A DNA stretch of 64,000 nt from Microbacterium immunditiarum (lineage in GTDB: Bacteria; Actinomycetota; Actinomycetes; Actinomycetales; Microbacteriaceae): contig NZ_JACCBV010000001.1 of assembly GCF_013409785.1 (NCBI RefSeq), positions 1,798,001 through 1,862,000 of the forward strand, written 5' to 3'. Position 1 is the stretch's first letter; every line of letters starts with the position of its first letter. The translations under genes were made by a program, and so were the position numbers. Shown piece by piece: positions 50,200 to 59,555 of the stretch. The notes under the pieces were generated by a model. It was not told where the DNA came from. It did not search any database and saw nothing but the letters and a program-made list of their open reading frames with translations.

Positions 50200-50970
50200 T
50201 CAGCGACCGCCGATGCGGTGCGACAGCTCCAGGGCGGCGTCGCCCGCCAGTCCGGCGACACGGTCGGCATCCGTATCGGAGTCATCGGGCCACGTCACGG
50301 CGATCGCGGCAGCCGGCCAGCCCGCGTGGTCGCGCACCGCGACCCCCACCGAGCGCAGTCCGAGGGTCACCTCGCCGTCCTCGACGGCGTGGCCGCGAGC
50401 GCGCACCTCGCGCAGGATCTCGCGGAGCTCGCGCGGACTCGCGGGACCGCGACCTGTGCGGTCGGCGAAGGCCGAGGCATCCGGATACAGCGCCCGAACC
50501 TGCTCGCGGGGGAGCGCGGCCAGCATCGCGCGACCGGTCGCCGTGAGGTGGGCGGGCAGCCGCACGCCGACATCGGTCACGAGGGCGGGGCGGCGCGGAG
50601 CGCGCTCCTCGACGATGTACAGGACGTCGCGGCCGGTCATCACCGCGAGGTGCGCGCTTTCGCCCGCGCGGTCGGCGAGCGCCGCGACGATCGGGCGGCC
50701 CAGGCGCGCGAGCGGCTGCTGGCGCGCGTAGCCGCCAGCGAGCTCGAACGCCGCGGTGCCGAGGCCCCATCGCCGTTCGGTGGGGACGTGCACGACGAAG
50801 CCGTGCGCGGCGAGCGTGCGCAGCAGGTGGTACACGGTCGAGCGGGGGATCCCGAGCTGCGTCGCGATCGCATGGGCGGCTGCGGGCCCGCGCTGGCGCG
50901 CGAGGAACGACAGGATTCGAAGCGTATGATCGGCAGCCGGCACTTGCGCTTTGTCTGGGATCACAGACAC
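50200..50970 (-). CDS. IclR family regulator of the hut genes
   Basis: A regulator of up to 256 aa. The winged helix is AADHTLRILSFLARQRGPA ... IPRSTVYHLLRTLAAHGFV, followed by an IclR effector domain (LARLGRPIVAALADRAGESAHLA, LPAHLTATGRAMLAALP). It is divergent from hutH, 53 nt away, and is the likely hut repressor or activator. The GTG at 50970 is the longest start, but the palindrome at 50952-50969 overlaps the first codons. A GTG at 50943 (VPAADHTL) may therefore be the true start. Confidence 0.87.
   Translation of the reverse strand: MSVIPDKAQVPAADHTLRILSFLARQRGPAAAHAIATQLGIPRSTVYHLLRTLAAHGFVVHVPTERRWGLGTAAFELAGGYARQQPLARLGRPIVAALADRAGESAHLAVMTGRDVLYIVEERAPRRPALVTDVGVRLPAHLTATGRAMLAALPREQVRALYPDASAFADRTGRGPASPRELREILREVRARGHAVEDGEVTLGLRSVGVAVRDHAGWPAAAIAVTWPDDSDTDADRVAGLAGDAALELSHRIGGR
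50952..50969. promoter_or_regulatory. Candidate IclR-type operator between the regulator and hutH
   Basis: TGTCTGGGATCACAGACA, 6-nt perfect arms with a 6-nt spacer, in the short region between the divergent regulator and hutH. Confidence 0.55.
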
Positions 50971-51023
50971 AGGATGCCACGAACCGCTGTCGCGCGCCCT
51001 CGCGTGGGTGTGAAATCGGTCGC

Positions 51024-52631
51024 ATGACCACCGTCACCCCTTCGCTCGACGTCGTCACGGTGGGCGCCGCACCCCTGCGCCCGGACGACGTCGTGGCCGT
51101 CGCGCGCCACGGCGCGCGCGTCGAGCTCGACCCGGCGGCCCTCGAGCGCGTCGCCGCCACCCGGTCGCTCGTCGAGGACCTCGCCGACGACCCTCACCCC
51201 CACTACGGCATCTCGACCGGGTTCGGCGCCCTCGCGACGACGTTCATCCCGCTGGATCGACGGATGCAGCTGCAGGCGAGCCTGATCCGGTCGCACGCCG
51301 CCGGCACGGGACCCGAGGTCGAGGCAGAGGTCGTGCGCGCTCTCCAGCTGCTGCGCCTCCAGACCCTCGCGACCGGTCGCACGGGCGTGCGGCCCGTCGT
51401 CGTGAAGACCTACGCCGCGATGCTCAATGCCGGCATCACGCCGATCGTGCGGGAGTACGGGTCGCTCGGATGCTCCGGCGACCTCGCGCCGCTCGCGCAC
51501 ATCGCGCTCGCGGCGATGGGCGAGGGCGAGGTCCGCGTGATCGCTCCCCGGTCGTCGAGCGAGCGAGGAACGAGCGAGACGACACGCGCCGCGGAGGCGC
51601 TGGCCGCGGCATCCGTCGCACCCCTCGAACTCCGAGAGAAGGAGGGCCTCGCCCTCATCAACGGCACCGACGGCATGCTCGGCATGCTGCTGCTGGCAGC
51701 CCACGACCTGCGGATGCTGCTCGACACGGCCGACGTCGCCGCGGCGATGTCGATCGAGAGCCAGCTCGGCACCGACGCCGTGTTCGCCGCCGACCTCATG
51801 GCGCTGCGCCCGCAGGTCGGCCAGGCGGAATCGGCCGCGAATCTGCGGGCACTGCTCGCGGAATCGGCGATCATGGCGTCGCACCGCGACCCCGCCGTGT
51901 GCACGCGTGTGCAGGACGCGTACTCGCTGCGGTGCTCGCCGCAGGTGCACGGCGCCGCGCGCGACACCCTGGAGCACACCGGGCTCATCGCGTCGCGCGA
52001 GCTGGCGGCAGCGGTCGACAACCCCGTCGTGACTCTCGACGGCCGCGTCGAGTCGAACGGCAACTTCCACGGCGCGCCGATCGCGTACGTGCTCGACTTC
52101 CTCGCGATCGCGGTCGCCGACGTCGCGTCGATCTCGGAGCGGCGCACCGACCGCGCGCTCGACGTCGCGCGCAGCAACGGGCTGCCGCCGTTCCTCGCGC
52201 ACGAGGCGGGCGTCGACTCGGGGCTCATGATCGCCCAGTACGCCGCTGCGGGGATCGTGTCGGAGCTCAAGCGGCTCGCGGTCCCGGCATCCGTCGATTC
52301 GATCCCGTCCTCCGCGATGCAGGAGGACCACGTGTCGATGGGCTGGGCGGCTGCCCGAAAGCTCCGGCGCGCGATCGATGGCCTCGCGCGAGTGCTCGCG
52401 ATCGAGCTCGTGACGGCGGCGCGAGCGCTCGACCTGAGAGCGCCGCTCGAGCCGGCCCCCGCGACCGCCGCGGCGCGCGACCTCCTTCGCACGCGCGTAG
52501 GCGGTCCGGGTCCCGACCGCTTCCTGTCGCCCGACATCGAGGCGGCGACCGAACTCGTCACCACTGGCGCGATCGCGCGGGCCGCGCTCGAAGCCGCGGC
52601 CGCACACGACACCACCGAGGAGCAGAGCTGA
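51024..52631 (+). CDS. hutH: Histidine ammonia-lyase HutH
   Basis: A 535-aa enzyme that removes ammonia from histidine to give urocanate, the first step of histidine use. Family blocks are [50 protein letters not shown] and [10 protein letters not shown]. The prosthetic MIO group normally forms from Ala-Ser-Gly; here residues 150-152 are Cys-Ser-Gly. The stop overlaps the hutU ATG by one base. The length is slightly above the usual 510 because of an N-terminal extension and an Arg/Ser/Thr-rich loop after [10 protein letters not shown]. Confidence 0.95.
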   Translation: MTTVTPSLDVVTVGAAPLRPDDVVAVARHGARVELDPAALERVAATRSLVEDLADDPHPHYGISTGFGALATTFIPLDRRMQLQASLIRSHAAGTGPEVEAEVVRALQLLRLQTLATGRTGVRPVVVKTYAAMLNAGITPIVREYGSLGCSGDLAPLAHIALAAMGEGEVRVIAPRSSSERGTSETTRAAEALAAASVAPLELREKEGLALINGTDGMLGMLLLAAHDLRMLLDTADVAAAMSIESQLGTDAVFAADLMALRPQVGQAESAANLRALLAESAIMASHRDPAVCTRVQDAYSLRCSPQVHGAARDTLEHTGLIASRELAAAVDNPVVTLDGRVESNGNFHGAPIAYVLDFLAIAVADVASISERRTDRALDVARSNGLPPFLAHEAGVDSGLMIAQYAAAGIVSELKRLAVPASVDSIPSSAMQEDHVSMGWAAARKLRRAIDGLARVLAIELVTAARALDLRAPLEPAPATAAARDLLRTRVGGPGPDRFLSPDIEAATELVTTGAIARAALEAAAAHDTTEEQS

Positions 52632-54340
52632 TGATCGAGACACCGAGTGCACAGCAGGCTCGCACCGTTCGCGCGCCGCGCGGCCCCGAGCGCACCGCGA
52701 AGAGCTGGGGCGCCGAGGCAGCGAAGCGCATGCTCATGAACAACCTCGACCCCGAGGTCGCCGAGCACCCCGAGGACCTCGTCGTGTACGGCGGCACTGG
52801 TCGGGCGGCACGCTCATGGGAGGCATTCGACGCGATCATCCGCACGCTCGACGAGCTCGAGCCGGACGAGACGCTGCTCGTGCAGTCGGGCAAGCCCGTC
52901 GGGGTGTTCCGCACCCATGAGTGGGCGCCCCGCGTGCTCATCGCGAACTCGAACCTCGTGGGGGACTGGGCGACGTGGCCCGAGTTCCGCAGGCTCGAGG
53001 AGCTCGGCCTCACGATGTACGGCCAGATGACCGCGGGCTCGTGGATCTACATCGGCACGCAGGGCATCCTGCAGGGCACCTACGAGACATTCGCCGCAGT
53101 CGCGCGGTCGCTCGCCGCGAAGCGAGGCGGTGACCTGTCGACGGCGTCGCTCGCGGGCACCCTGACCCTCACCGGCGGGTGCGGCGGCATGGGTGGCGCG
53201 CAGCCGCTGGCCGTCACGCTGAACGGGGGCGTCGTGCTCATCGTCGACGTCGACGAGTCGCGCCTGCGCCGCCGCGTCGAGCACGGCTACCTCGACGAGT
53301 ACACGACCGATCTCGAGGCGGCCCTCACCCGCGTCCTCGCCGCCAAAGGCGCCGGCGAGGCACTCTCCGTCGGAGTCGTCGGCAACGCCGCCGAGGTCTT
53401 CCCCGACCTGCTGCTGCGGCATCGGGCCGGCGACATCACCGTCGACGTCGTCACCGACCAGACGAGCGCACACGACCCGCTCGCGTACCTGCCGGTGGGC
53501 ATCGCGTTCGAGGACTGGAAGTCCGAGGCCGAGCGCGACCCCGAGGGCTTCACCGCCCGAGCGCGCGGCAGCATGGCCAAGCACGTCGCGGCGATGGTCG
53601 GCTTCCAGGACGCCGGCGCCGAGGTGTTCGACTACGGCAACTCGATCCGCGCCGAGGCGAAGCTCGGCGGGTTCGACCGCGCGTTCGAGTTCCCCGGCTT
53701 CGTGCCTGCCTACATCCGGCCGCAGTTCGCCGAGGGGCGTGGTCCCTTCCGCTGGGTCGCACTCTCGGGAGATCCCGACGACATCCGCAAGACCGACCGC
53801 GCCGTCATGGAGCTCTTCCCCGAGAACGCCGGGCTCGTGCGGTGGCTCGAGAAGGCGGGCGACGCCGTCCACTTCGAGGGCCTCCCGGCGCGCATCTGCT
53901 GGCTCGGGTACAAGGAGCGCCACCTCGCCGGGCTGAAGTTCAACGAGATGGTCGCCTCGGGCGAGCTCTCGGGGCCGATCGTGATCGGCCGCGACCACCT
54001 CGACTCGGGATCGGTGGCCTCGCCGTACCGCGAGACCGAGGCCATGGCGGACGGCTCGGATGCCATCGCGGACTGGCCTCTGCTCAACGCCCTGCTCAAC
54101 ACCGCCTCCGGCGCCGCGTGGGTGTCGATCCACCACGGCGGCGGCGTCGGCATCGGACGCTCGATCCACGCGGGGCAGGTGACGGTCGCCGACGGGTCGG
54201 CGCTCGCCGCCGAGAAGCTCGAGCGCGTCCTCACGAACGACCCCGGCTCGGGCGTGATGCGTCACGTCGACGCGGGCTACGAGCGCGCGAAGGAGGTCGC
54301 CCGCGAGCGGGGCCTCAAGATCCCGATGCTGGACGCCTGA
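52631..54340 (+). CDS. hutU: Urocanate hydratase HutU
   Basis: A 569-aa NAD-containing enzyme converting urocanate to 4-imidazolone-5-propionate. Signature blocks are [64 protein letters not shown] and the active-site Cys in [25 protein letters not shown] near the C-terminus is also typical. The ATG at 52631 overlaps the hutH stop (TGATG), so both are translated together. The length matches the family. Confidence 0.96.
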   Translation: MIETPSAQQARTVRAPRGPERTAKSWGAEAAKRMLMNNLDPEVAEHPEDLVVYGGTGRAARSWEAFDAIIRTLDELEPDETLLVQSGKPVGVFRTHEWAPRVLIANSNLVGDWATWPEFRRLEELGLTMYGQMTAGSWIYIGTQGILQGTYETFAAVARSLAAKRGGDLSTASLAGTLTLTGGCGGMGGAQPLAVTLNGGVVLIVDVDESRLRRRVEHGYLDEYTTDLEAALTRVLAAKGAGEALSVGVVGNAAEVFPDLLLRHRAGDITVDVVTDQTSAHDPLAYLPVGIAFEDWKSEAERDPEGFTARARGSMAKHVAAMVGFQDAGAEVFDYGNSIRAEAKLGGFDRAFEFPGFVPAYIRPQFAEGRGPFRWVALSGDPDDIRKTDRAVMELFPENAGLVRWLEKAGDAVHFEGLPARICWLGYKERHLAGLKFNEMVASGELSGPIVIGRDHLDSGSVASPYRETEAMADGSDAIADWPLLNALLNTASGAAWVSIHHGGGVGIGRSIHAGQVTVADGSALAAEKLERVLTNDPGSGVMRHVDAGYERAKEVARERGLKIPMLDA

Positions 54341-54370
54341 CCCGGGCGTGGCGGTGGGCCCCCGCCAGGG

Positions 54371-54433
54371 CGCCGAGATTGCGCGAATGACGGTTGCTGC
54401 GGCATCCGTTCCGCGGTTCGTGCAATCTCGGCG
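54371..54433. repeat. 63-bp imperfect palindromic intergenic repeat, copy B
   Basis: Arms starting CGCCGAGATTGCGCGAATG and ending TTCGTGCAATCTCGGCG pair at 19 of 23 positions. It is located between hutU and hutI, and the same length and arms occur in copy A at 42483-42545. Confidence 0.7.
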
Positions 54434-54493
54434 GGGTGGGGGCGGGGTGGGGTCCGGGAAGGGTAAGGAGTCGAGGGAGAGGGGACGGATGCC

Positions 54494-55741
54494 GTGACCG
54501 AGACGCTCATCACGAACATCGGCGAGCTCACGACCAACGTCGGCACGCCGGACGACCCGTGCGGCACGTGGCGCGACGCGGCGGTGCTCGTCGAGGGCGA
54601 GCGCATCGCGTGGGTCGGGTCGGCTGCGGACGCACGCACCCTCCGTTTGGGGCGCGATACCGGCTTTGGGGCGCACGAAATGCGCCCCAAAGCGGCAGAT
54701 CCGCCCCAAACCGCGCAGAGTGGGCACCTCGAGGTGGTCGACGCCGGCGGCCGCGCGGTCATCCCGGGGTTCGTCGACAGCCACACGCACCTCGTGTTCG
54801 CCGGCGACCGCGCCGACGAGTTCGAGGCGCGCATGACGGGGACGCCGTACGCTGCGGGCGGCATACGACGCACGGTCGCCGCGACGCGGGACGCGAGCGA
54901 CGACGCGTTGCGCCGGCGCCTCCGTGCGTTCGTCGATGAGCTGCACGCGCAGGGCACGACGACGTTCGAGATCAAGACGGGTTACGGCCTCACGGTCGCC
55001 GACGAGGAGCGCCTCGCGCGGCTCGCCGCCGAGGTCACGAACGAGGTGACGTTCCTCGGGGCACACGTCGTGCCGCAGGAGTACGCCGAACGGCGCGACG
55101 ACTACGTCGAACTCGTGTGCGGCGCGATGCTGCGCGCGTGCGCGCCGCACTCCCGGTGGGTCGACGTCTTCTGCGAGAAGGGTGCGTTCACGCCCGAGGA
55201 ATCTCGCCGGGTGCTCGCCGCCGGCATCGCGCACGGGCTCGAGGCGCGCGTGCACGGGAATCAGCTCGGACCCGGGGAAGGCGTTCGCCTCGCGGTCGCG
55301 ATGGACGCGGCATCCGTCGATCACTGCACCTACCTCGACGACGCGGATGTCGCCGCGCTCGCCGCCTCCGACACGGTCGCGACCCTGCTGCCGGGCGTCG
55401 AGTTCTCGACCCGGCAGCCGTACCCGGACGCGCGCCGGCTCCTCGACGCGGGAGTCACGGTCGCGATCGCAAGCGACTGCAACCCGGGCTCGAGCTTCAC
55501 GAGCTCGATGCCGCTGATGATCGCTCTCGCCGTAAGAGAGATGGGCATGACGCCGGCCGAGGCGGTGTGGGCGGCGACCGCCGGAGGTGCACGGGCGCTG
55601 CGGCGCGACGACGTCGGGGCGATCGCCCCTGGGCTGCGCGCCGACCTCGTGCTGCTCGATGCACCGACCCGCACGCACCTCGCGTATCGCCCGGGCGTTC
55701 CGCTCGTCGAGCGCGTGTGGAAGGACGGCGCCGCGCTCTGA
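54494..55741 (+). CDS. hutI: Imidazolonepropionase HutI with an in-frame palindromic insertion
   Basis: A 415-aa metal-dependent amidohydrolase that opens imidazolone propionate to N-formimino-glutamate. Family blocks are [18 protein letters not shown] with the metal ligands, [52 protein letters not shown] and [17 protein letters not shown]. Between WVGSAADA and [10 protein letters not shown], residues of about 51-73 are extra sequence encoded by a 67-nt palindrome that keeps the frame. The segment falls in the beta-sandwich part before the barrel and may be tolerated as a loop. The GTG at 54494 starts the usual N-terminus. Confidence 0.93.
   Translation: MTETLITNIGELTTNVGTPDDPCGTWRDAAVLVEGERIAWVGSAADARTLRLGRDTGFGAHEMRPKAADPPQTAQSGHLEVVDAGGRAVIPGFVDSHTHLVFAGDRADEFEARMTGTPYAAGGIRRTVAATRDASDDALRRRLRAFVDELHAQGTTTFEIKTGYGLTVADEERLARLAAEVTNEVTFLGAHVVPQEYAERRDDYVELVCGAMLRACAPHSRWVDVFCEKGAFTPEESRRVLAAGIAHGLEARVHGNQLGPGEGVRLAVAMDAASVDHCTYLDDADVAALAASDTVATLLPGVEFSTRQPYPDARRLLDAGVTVAIASDCNPGSSFTSSMPLMIALAVREMGMTPAEAVWAATAGGARALRRDDVGAIAPGLRADLVLLDAPTRTHLAYRPGVPLVERVWKDGAAL
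54645..54711. repeat. 67-nt nested palindromic element inside hutI
   Basis: The outer stem is GTTTGGGGCG (54645-54654) with CGCCCCAAAC (54702-54711). The inner stem is GCTTTGGGGCGCA (54663-54675) with TGCGCCCCAAAGC (54681-54693), closed by the 5-nt loop CGAAA. Both left arms share TTTGGGGCG and both right arms share CGCCCCAAA. It is read through in frame within the hutI coding sequence. Confidence 0.85.
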
Positions 55742-55760
55742 CGCGCCGTCGGCACAGGCG

Positions 55761-56249
55761 TCAGCGCGGAGTGTCGAACGTCCAGTCGACGGGTTCGAGC
55801 GCGTCGGCGACGGCCCAGTCCTCCGTGTCCCACGCGAACGTCGCGACGGCGCACGTCGGCATGTGCTCGATGCGGTCCCGCGAGAGGTGGGCCGCGAGCG
55901 CACTCATCCCCGGATCGTGCGCGACCACGACGACACGCGGATGCCCCGCGGCGGAGACCACCGTCCACAGGGTCTTCGGGGGGGCGCCGTACAGCTCCTC
56001 GTCGAGCGTCAGAGGTGCGCCGAGGGCGTCGGCGAACGCCTCGGCCGTCAGGCGGGCGCGCAGCGCGGTGCTCGACAGCACGACGTCGGCGCGGAACCCC
56101 GCGTCGGCGAGCCGCTGCGCCATGCGCGGGGCGTCGCGCCGCCCGCGGGCGTTGAGCGGGCGGTCGTGGTCGTCGATCATCCGCCCATCCGGGCGCTTCA
56201 CCACGCTCCAGTCCGACTTGGCGTGACGCACGAGGGCCAGCGAGATCAT
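55761..56249 (-). CDS. SixA-type phosphohistidine phosphatase (histidine phosphatase superfamily)
   Basis: A 162-aa member of the histidine phosphatase superfamily. It begins MISLALVRHAKSDW with the catalytic RHA(K/G) motif, DHDRPLNARGRRDAP follows as in SixA, VVLSSTALRARLTAEAF holds the second Arg, and VVVVAHDPGMSALA holds the second His. It removes phosphate from phosphohistidine proteins or small molecules. It lies in the hut region on the opposite strand, with no obvious link to histidine use. The ATG at 56249 begins directly at the first strand. Confidence 0.88.
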   Translation of the reverse strand: MISLALVRHAKSDWSVVKRPDGRMIDDHDRPLNARGRRDAPRMAQRLADAGFRADVVLSSTALRARLTAEAFADALGAPLTLDEELYGAPPKTLWTVVSAAGHPRVVVVAHDPGMSALAAHLSRDRIEHMPTCAVATFAWDTEDWAVADALEPVDWTFDTPR

Positions 56250-56329
56250 GCGCTCAGCATGCCACGCGCCCGCCCGCGAGTTCGCGGCCCGGCTCACGCG
56301 TGCCCGCTCCATGGCACAGCGCAGGGAAA

Positions 56330-57286
56330 TCACGCGCGTGGGGAACGCAGCGCACGCCCCGCGAGGAGCTCGAGCACGCACAGCGCCGCGAGCCGGACGG
56401 TGCGGCCGTCCGCGGCATCCGCCGTCGCGTCGACCTCGACGATGTCGGCGCTCGTGACCCGCACGTCCGCCCCCGCCGCTCGCACGAGCGCTCGCAGCTC
56501 GCGGGCCTCGAGCCCGCCGGGCACAGACGCGGGGCACCCTGGTGCGACCGCGCGATCGCACACGTCGACGTCGATGTCGAGGTGGACGCGGACACCGGAT
56601 GCCTCGTCGCCCGGCCACGCGCCGGCGATGTCGAGCGCGTCGGCGATCACGTCGGCCGCTCCGCGGGAGCGCAGCTCGTCGAGCGTCACGACCGAGATGC
56701 CCCATTCCGCCGCGCGCCGCGCGTAGGCGGGGGAGTTCGCGAAGTCCGCGATGCCGAGCTGCACGATCCGCGACGGATCGAAGCCGTCCTCGACGAGCCG
56801 CCGCACAGGGGAGCCGTTCGAGACGCCGTCGCGCAGGTCGTAGTGGGCGTCGATCGTGATGAGTCCCGTGGCTTGCGCGCCCTGGGCGACCGGGTAGGTC
56901 GCGGAATTGTCCCCGCCGAGCGCGACGACGAGCCCGGTCCGCTCGGAGAGCCGGCCCACCGCCTCGCGCACGGCCGCCTCTCCCTCGGGCCCATCGGGCT
57001 CGTCGACATCTCCCGCGTCGACGACGCGGAGCGCGTCGTCGAGATCCACGGGCTCGACGGGCCGTGCGATCGCGTGCCGCACGGGGTCACCCTGCAGCAG
57101 GATCGTGGGCGAGTAGCGACGCAGCGCCTCACGCACGGCGGCCGGCGTCGCGTGCGCTCCCGTCGGCGACAGGGACGTGCGCCAAGTCGGCACGCCGAGG
57201 ATCGCGGCATCCGCGTTCTCCCCGTCGTCCGCGGGCGACGGCCATCCGCCTGCTCGCGGCCACAGCGGATCAGTCGGCAGAGTCAC
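56330..57286 (-). CDS. hutG: Formimidoylglutamase HutG (arginase/ureohydrolase family)
   Basis: A 318-aa ureohydrolase-fold enzyme that should split N-formimino-glutamate into glutamate and formamide, ending the histidine pathway. Metal motifs are VVALGGDNSATYP (Asn where most ureohydrolases have His), TIDAHYDLRDG and VHLDIDVDVCD. The context with hutHUI supports HutG over agmatinase or arginase. The GTG at 57286 follows GAAGGAGA at good spacing and overlaps the preceding GGCT-like gene by 17 nt, so both are co-transcribed leftward. Confidence 0.88.
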   Translation of the reverse strand: MTLPTDPLWPRAGGWPSPADDGENADAAILGVPTWRTSLSPTGAHATPAAVREALRRYSPTILLQGDPVRHAIARPVEPVDLDDALRVVDAGDVDEPDGPEGEAAVREAVGRLSERTGLVVALGGDNSATYPVAQGAQATGLITIDAHYDLRDGVSNGSPVRRLVEDGFDPSRIVQLGIADFANSPAYARRAAEWGISVVTLDELRSRGAADVIADALDIAGAWPGDEASGVRVHLDIDVDVCDRAVAPGCPASVPGGLEARELRALVRAAGADVRVTSADIVEVDATADAADGRTVRLAALCVLELLAGRALRSPRA

Positions 57287-57647
57287 GCAGGTCTCCTTCG
57301 GGCGTCGAGATGTACACCCACGCGGTGCGCCCGCTCGCGAGGGTGACGGAGGCGCGGCGGTACATCGACAACTCGTAGTCGTCACCCGCCTCGAGCTCTT
57401 CGTCGGTGAGCGTCAGGACCTTGCCGACGACCTTGTCGAGCGGGCTCGCGGTGGGCCGGATGATCGGATGCACCGACTTCCCCGACAGCTCGAACACCCG
57501 CGGGTCGGGCACGTCGATGTAGTCGATCGTGTAGCCGACGAGCACGTCGTCGTCGCCGTCGAGCGCGCGTCCGAACACCGCGCGCTGCACGTCGGCGTCC
57601 AGCAGGGTGCCGTAGCTGAAGACGAGGTTCTCGCCGCTGTCGGCCAT
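57270..57647 (-). CDS. Gamma-glutamylcyclotransferase-like (AIG2) protein
   Basis: A 125-aa single-domain protein. It begins ENLVFSYGTLLDADVQRAVF with the YGTL substrate-binding motif of the GGCT fold, then VGYTIDYIDVPD, and ends with GRTAWVYISTPEGD. Family members cyclise gamma-glutamyl compounds; the substrate here is unknown. It leads a two-gene unit with hutG. The ATG is 6 nt from TAGCCT, a leaderless start. Confidence 0.85.
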   Translation of the reverse strand: MADSGENLVFSYGTLLDADVQRAVFGRALDGDDDVLVGYTIDYIDVPDPRVFELSGKSVHPIIRPTASPLDKVVGKVLTLTDEELEAGDDYELSMYRRASVTLASGRTAWVYISTPEGDLRDSAD

Positions 57648-57653
57648 GCCTCC

Positions 57654-57659
57654 AGGCTA
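57654..57659 (-). promoter_or_regulatory. -10 box of the GGCT-like/hutG unit, leaderless start
   Basis: TAGCCT on the minus strand, 6 nt before the ATG at 57647. The same box and spacing recur at 59494. Confidence 0.6.
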
Positions 57660-57698
57660 CCGACGCGCGCGCCGCGCCGCCCCCACCGACAGCCCGGG

Positions 57699-58970
57699 TC
57701 AGCCCAGCAGCGCGTGCGCGATCGTGAAGATCACCACGCCCGCGAGCGCGCCCACGATCGTGCCGTTCAGGCGGATGTACTGCAGGTCGCGACCGACCAT
57801 GAGCTCGATCTTCTCGGTCGTCTCGGCAGGGTCCCACCGCTCGACCGTGTCGGTGATGATCGAGGCGATGTCGTGCCGGTAGCGGTCGACCAGGACGACG
57901 GCCGCGTCGGTGACGAGGGTGTCGACGCGGCGCTGGAGCGAGGCATCCGTCACCAGCCGCTCGCCGATCTGTACGAGCGCGTCGGTCATGCGGCGCCGCA
58001 GCGCGCTGTCGCGGTCGGCGAGCGAGGTCAGCAGGCCGGACTTCGCCGCGTTCCACGCCTCGCCCGCGAGCTCGCGTACGCGCGGGCTGTCGAACACCGC
58101 GACCTTCGCGTCCTCGAGCTTCCCGATCGTGGCGGGGTCGTGCTGCAGGTGGTCGGCGAGGCGGCCGAGGTACCCGTCGATTGCGAGGCGAGCCGGATGC
58201 CGCGGATCCCTCTGCATCGCCGACACGAACTTGACCGCCTCGTTGTACACGGCGTCGTCGACGAGCCGCTGCGCGAAGGACGGCACCCACGACGGCAGGC
58301 GCCGCGACACGAGTCCGCGGAACGCGTCGTGGTTCGCCTCGAGCCATCCCGCGACGCTGTCGACGGCGAGGTCGACCGCGCCGTGGTGCCCGCCGCCCTC
58401 GACGACGCGCGCGAGCCAGCCGCCGAGCGGCGGTCCCCACTCGGGCGCGATGAGGTGCTCGCGCGCGAGCGCCTCGATGACCTCCTGCACATCGTCGTCG
58501 CTGAGCGCGCGAAGGAGTCCCGACGCGACGACGGATGCCTCCTCTCCGACCCGCTCCGCGTGCGGCAGCTCGCGCAGCCACTCGCCGAGCCGCGCGGCGA
58601 TGGGGGTGGACTCGAGCTTCGTGCGCACGAGCTCGCCGCGCAGGAACTCCGTCTCGACGAACTCGCCGAGGTTGCGGCCGATCTCGTCTTTGCGGTTCGG
58701 GATGATCGCGGTGTGCGGGATCGGGATCCCGAGCGGATGCCGGAACAGCGCCGTCACCGCGAACCAATCCGCGAGCGCCCCGACCATGCCGCCTTCCGCG
58801 GCCGCCCGCACGTAGGCGAGCCACGGGTACTGCTCCTGCAATGCGAACGCGACCGCGAACAGCACCGCCATCAACAGAAGGGCGCCGAGCGCGACGCCCT
58901 TCATGACGCGCAGGCCGTGCCGACGCTCCTGGTCAGCCGGACTCAGGAGGGCCGTGGGAGTGCGCGCCAT
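57699..58970 (-). CDS. DUF445 family membrane protein
   Basis: A 423-aa protein. A first membrane segment is at about residues 25-45 (GVALGALLLMAVLFAVAFAL), immediately followed by the DUF445 hallmark AAAEGGMVGALADWFAVTALF and HPLGIPIPHTAIIPNRKDEIG. A long helical region follows, with a C-terminal membrane helix (LNGTIVGALAGVVIFTIAHALL). The family is found widely and its function is unknown. The ATG at 58970 gives the usual short cytoplasmic start; a longer in-frame start upstream is unlikely. Confidence 0.88.
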   Translation of the reverse strand: MARTPTALLSPADQERRHGLRVMKGVALGALLLMAVLFAVAFALQEQYPWLAYVRAAAEGGMVGALADWFAVTALFRHPLGIPIPHTAIIPNRKDEIGRNLGEFVETEFLRGELVRTKLESTPIAARLGEWLRELPHAERVGEEASVVASGLLRALSDDDVQEVIEALAREHLIAPEWGPPLGGWLARVVEGGGHHGAVDLAVDSVAGWLEANHDAFRGLVSRRLPSWVPSFAQRLVDDAVYNEAVKFVSAMQRDPRHPARLAIDGYLGRLADHLQHDPATIGKLEDAKVAVFDSPRVRELAGEAWNAAKSGLLTSLADRDSALRRRMTDALVQIGERLVTDASLQRRVDTLVTDAAVVLVDRYRHDIASIITDTVERWDPAETTEKIELMVGRDLQYIRLNGTIVGALAGVVIFTIAHALLG

Positions 58971-59037
58971 GCGGTCATCCTCGCACGCGCCCGTTCCGCC
59001 GATGGCGGCGACGGGCGTGTACGCGGATGATCCCCAG

Positions 59038-59487
59038 TCAGCTGACCGCCTGCTCCACGAGCTCCGAGATCCTCTTCTTCTCGGCATTCGTCATCTTCAG
59101 GACGGCGAAGGTCGTCGGCCACATGTTGCCGTCGTCGAGGTTCGCGTTCGGATTGAAGCCGAGCGACGCATACCGCTCCTTGAACTTCGTCGCCGGCGAG
59201 AAGAAGATCATGACCTTCCCGTCGCGGGCGTACGCGGGCATGCCGTAGTACGTCTTGGGGTCCAGCTCGGGCGCGACCGAGATCACGATCTCGTGGATCG
59301 CCTCGGCGAGGGCGCGGTCCTCGTCGGGGAGCTGCGCGATCGCGTCCTGCACTGCCTTGCGGTCCTTCTCGAGCTGCTTCACCTTCGTGCCGCCGCTGCG
59401 CTGCTCCTTGAGCTCTGCGGCGCGCTGCTTCATCGCGGTGCGCTCTTCTTCGGAGAATCCGGTGTGGGTGTCCTTGGCTGCGTTCAT
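59038..59487 (-). CDS. DUF1801/YdhG-like protein
   Basis: A 149-aa protein. The N-terminal half is a charged helix (ERTAMKQRAAELKEQRS), and the C-terminal half is a DUF1801 domain with YYGMPAYARDGKVMIFFSPA. Related proteins include frataxin-like YdhG iron chaperones, but that link is weak. No operon partner is evident. The ATG is 6 nt from TAGCCT. Confidence 0.83.
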   Translation of the reverse strand: MNAAKDTHTGFSEEERTAMKQRAAELKEQRSGGTKVKQLEKDRKAVQDAIAQLPDEDRALAEAIHEIVISVAPELDPKTYYGMPAYARDGKVMIFFSPATKFKERYASLGFNPNANLDDGNMWPTTFAVLKMTNAEKKRISELVEQAVS

Positions 59488-59493
59488 GGTTTC

Positions 59494-59499
59494 AGGCTA
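59494..59499 (-). promoter_or_regulatory. -10 box of the DUF1801 gene, leaderless start
   Basis: TAGCCT on the minus strand, 6 nt before the ATG at 59487. Confidence 0.6.
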
Positions 59500-59555
59500 C
59501 GGATGCCGCATCCGATCCGCTTCTCGATTCCTGACCGCCCTCCCTCCGACCGTGC

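Noticed and set aside
52814..55903. Minus-strand frame of 1029 codons opposite hutU and hutI
   Set aside because: hutU and hutI are unambiguous; the frame is a codon-usage artefact.
57177..59030. Plus-strand frame of 617 codons opposite the GGCT-like and DUF445 genes
   Set aside because: No domain, and composition of a reverse-strand shadow; the DUF445 hallmark is on the minus strand.
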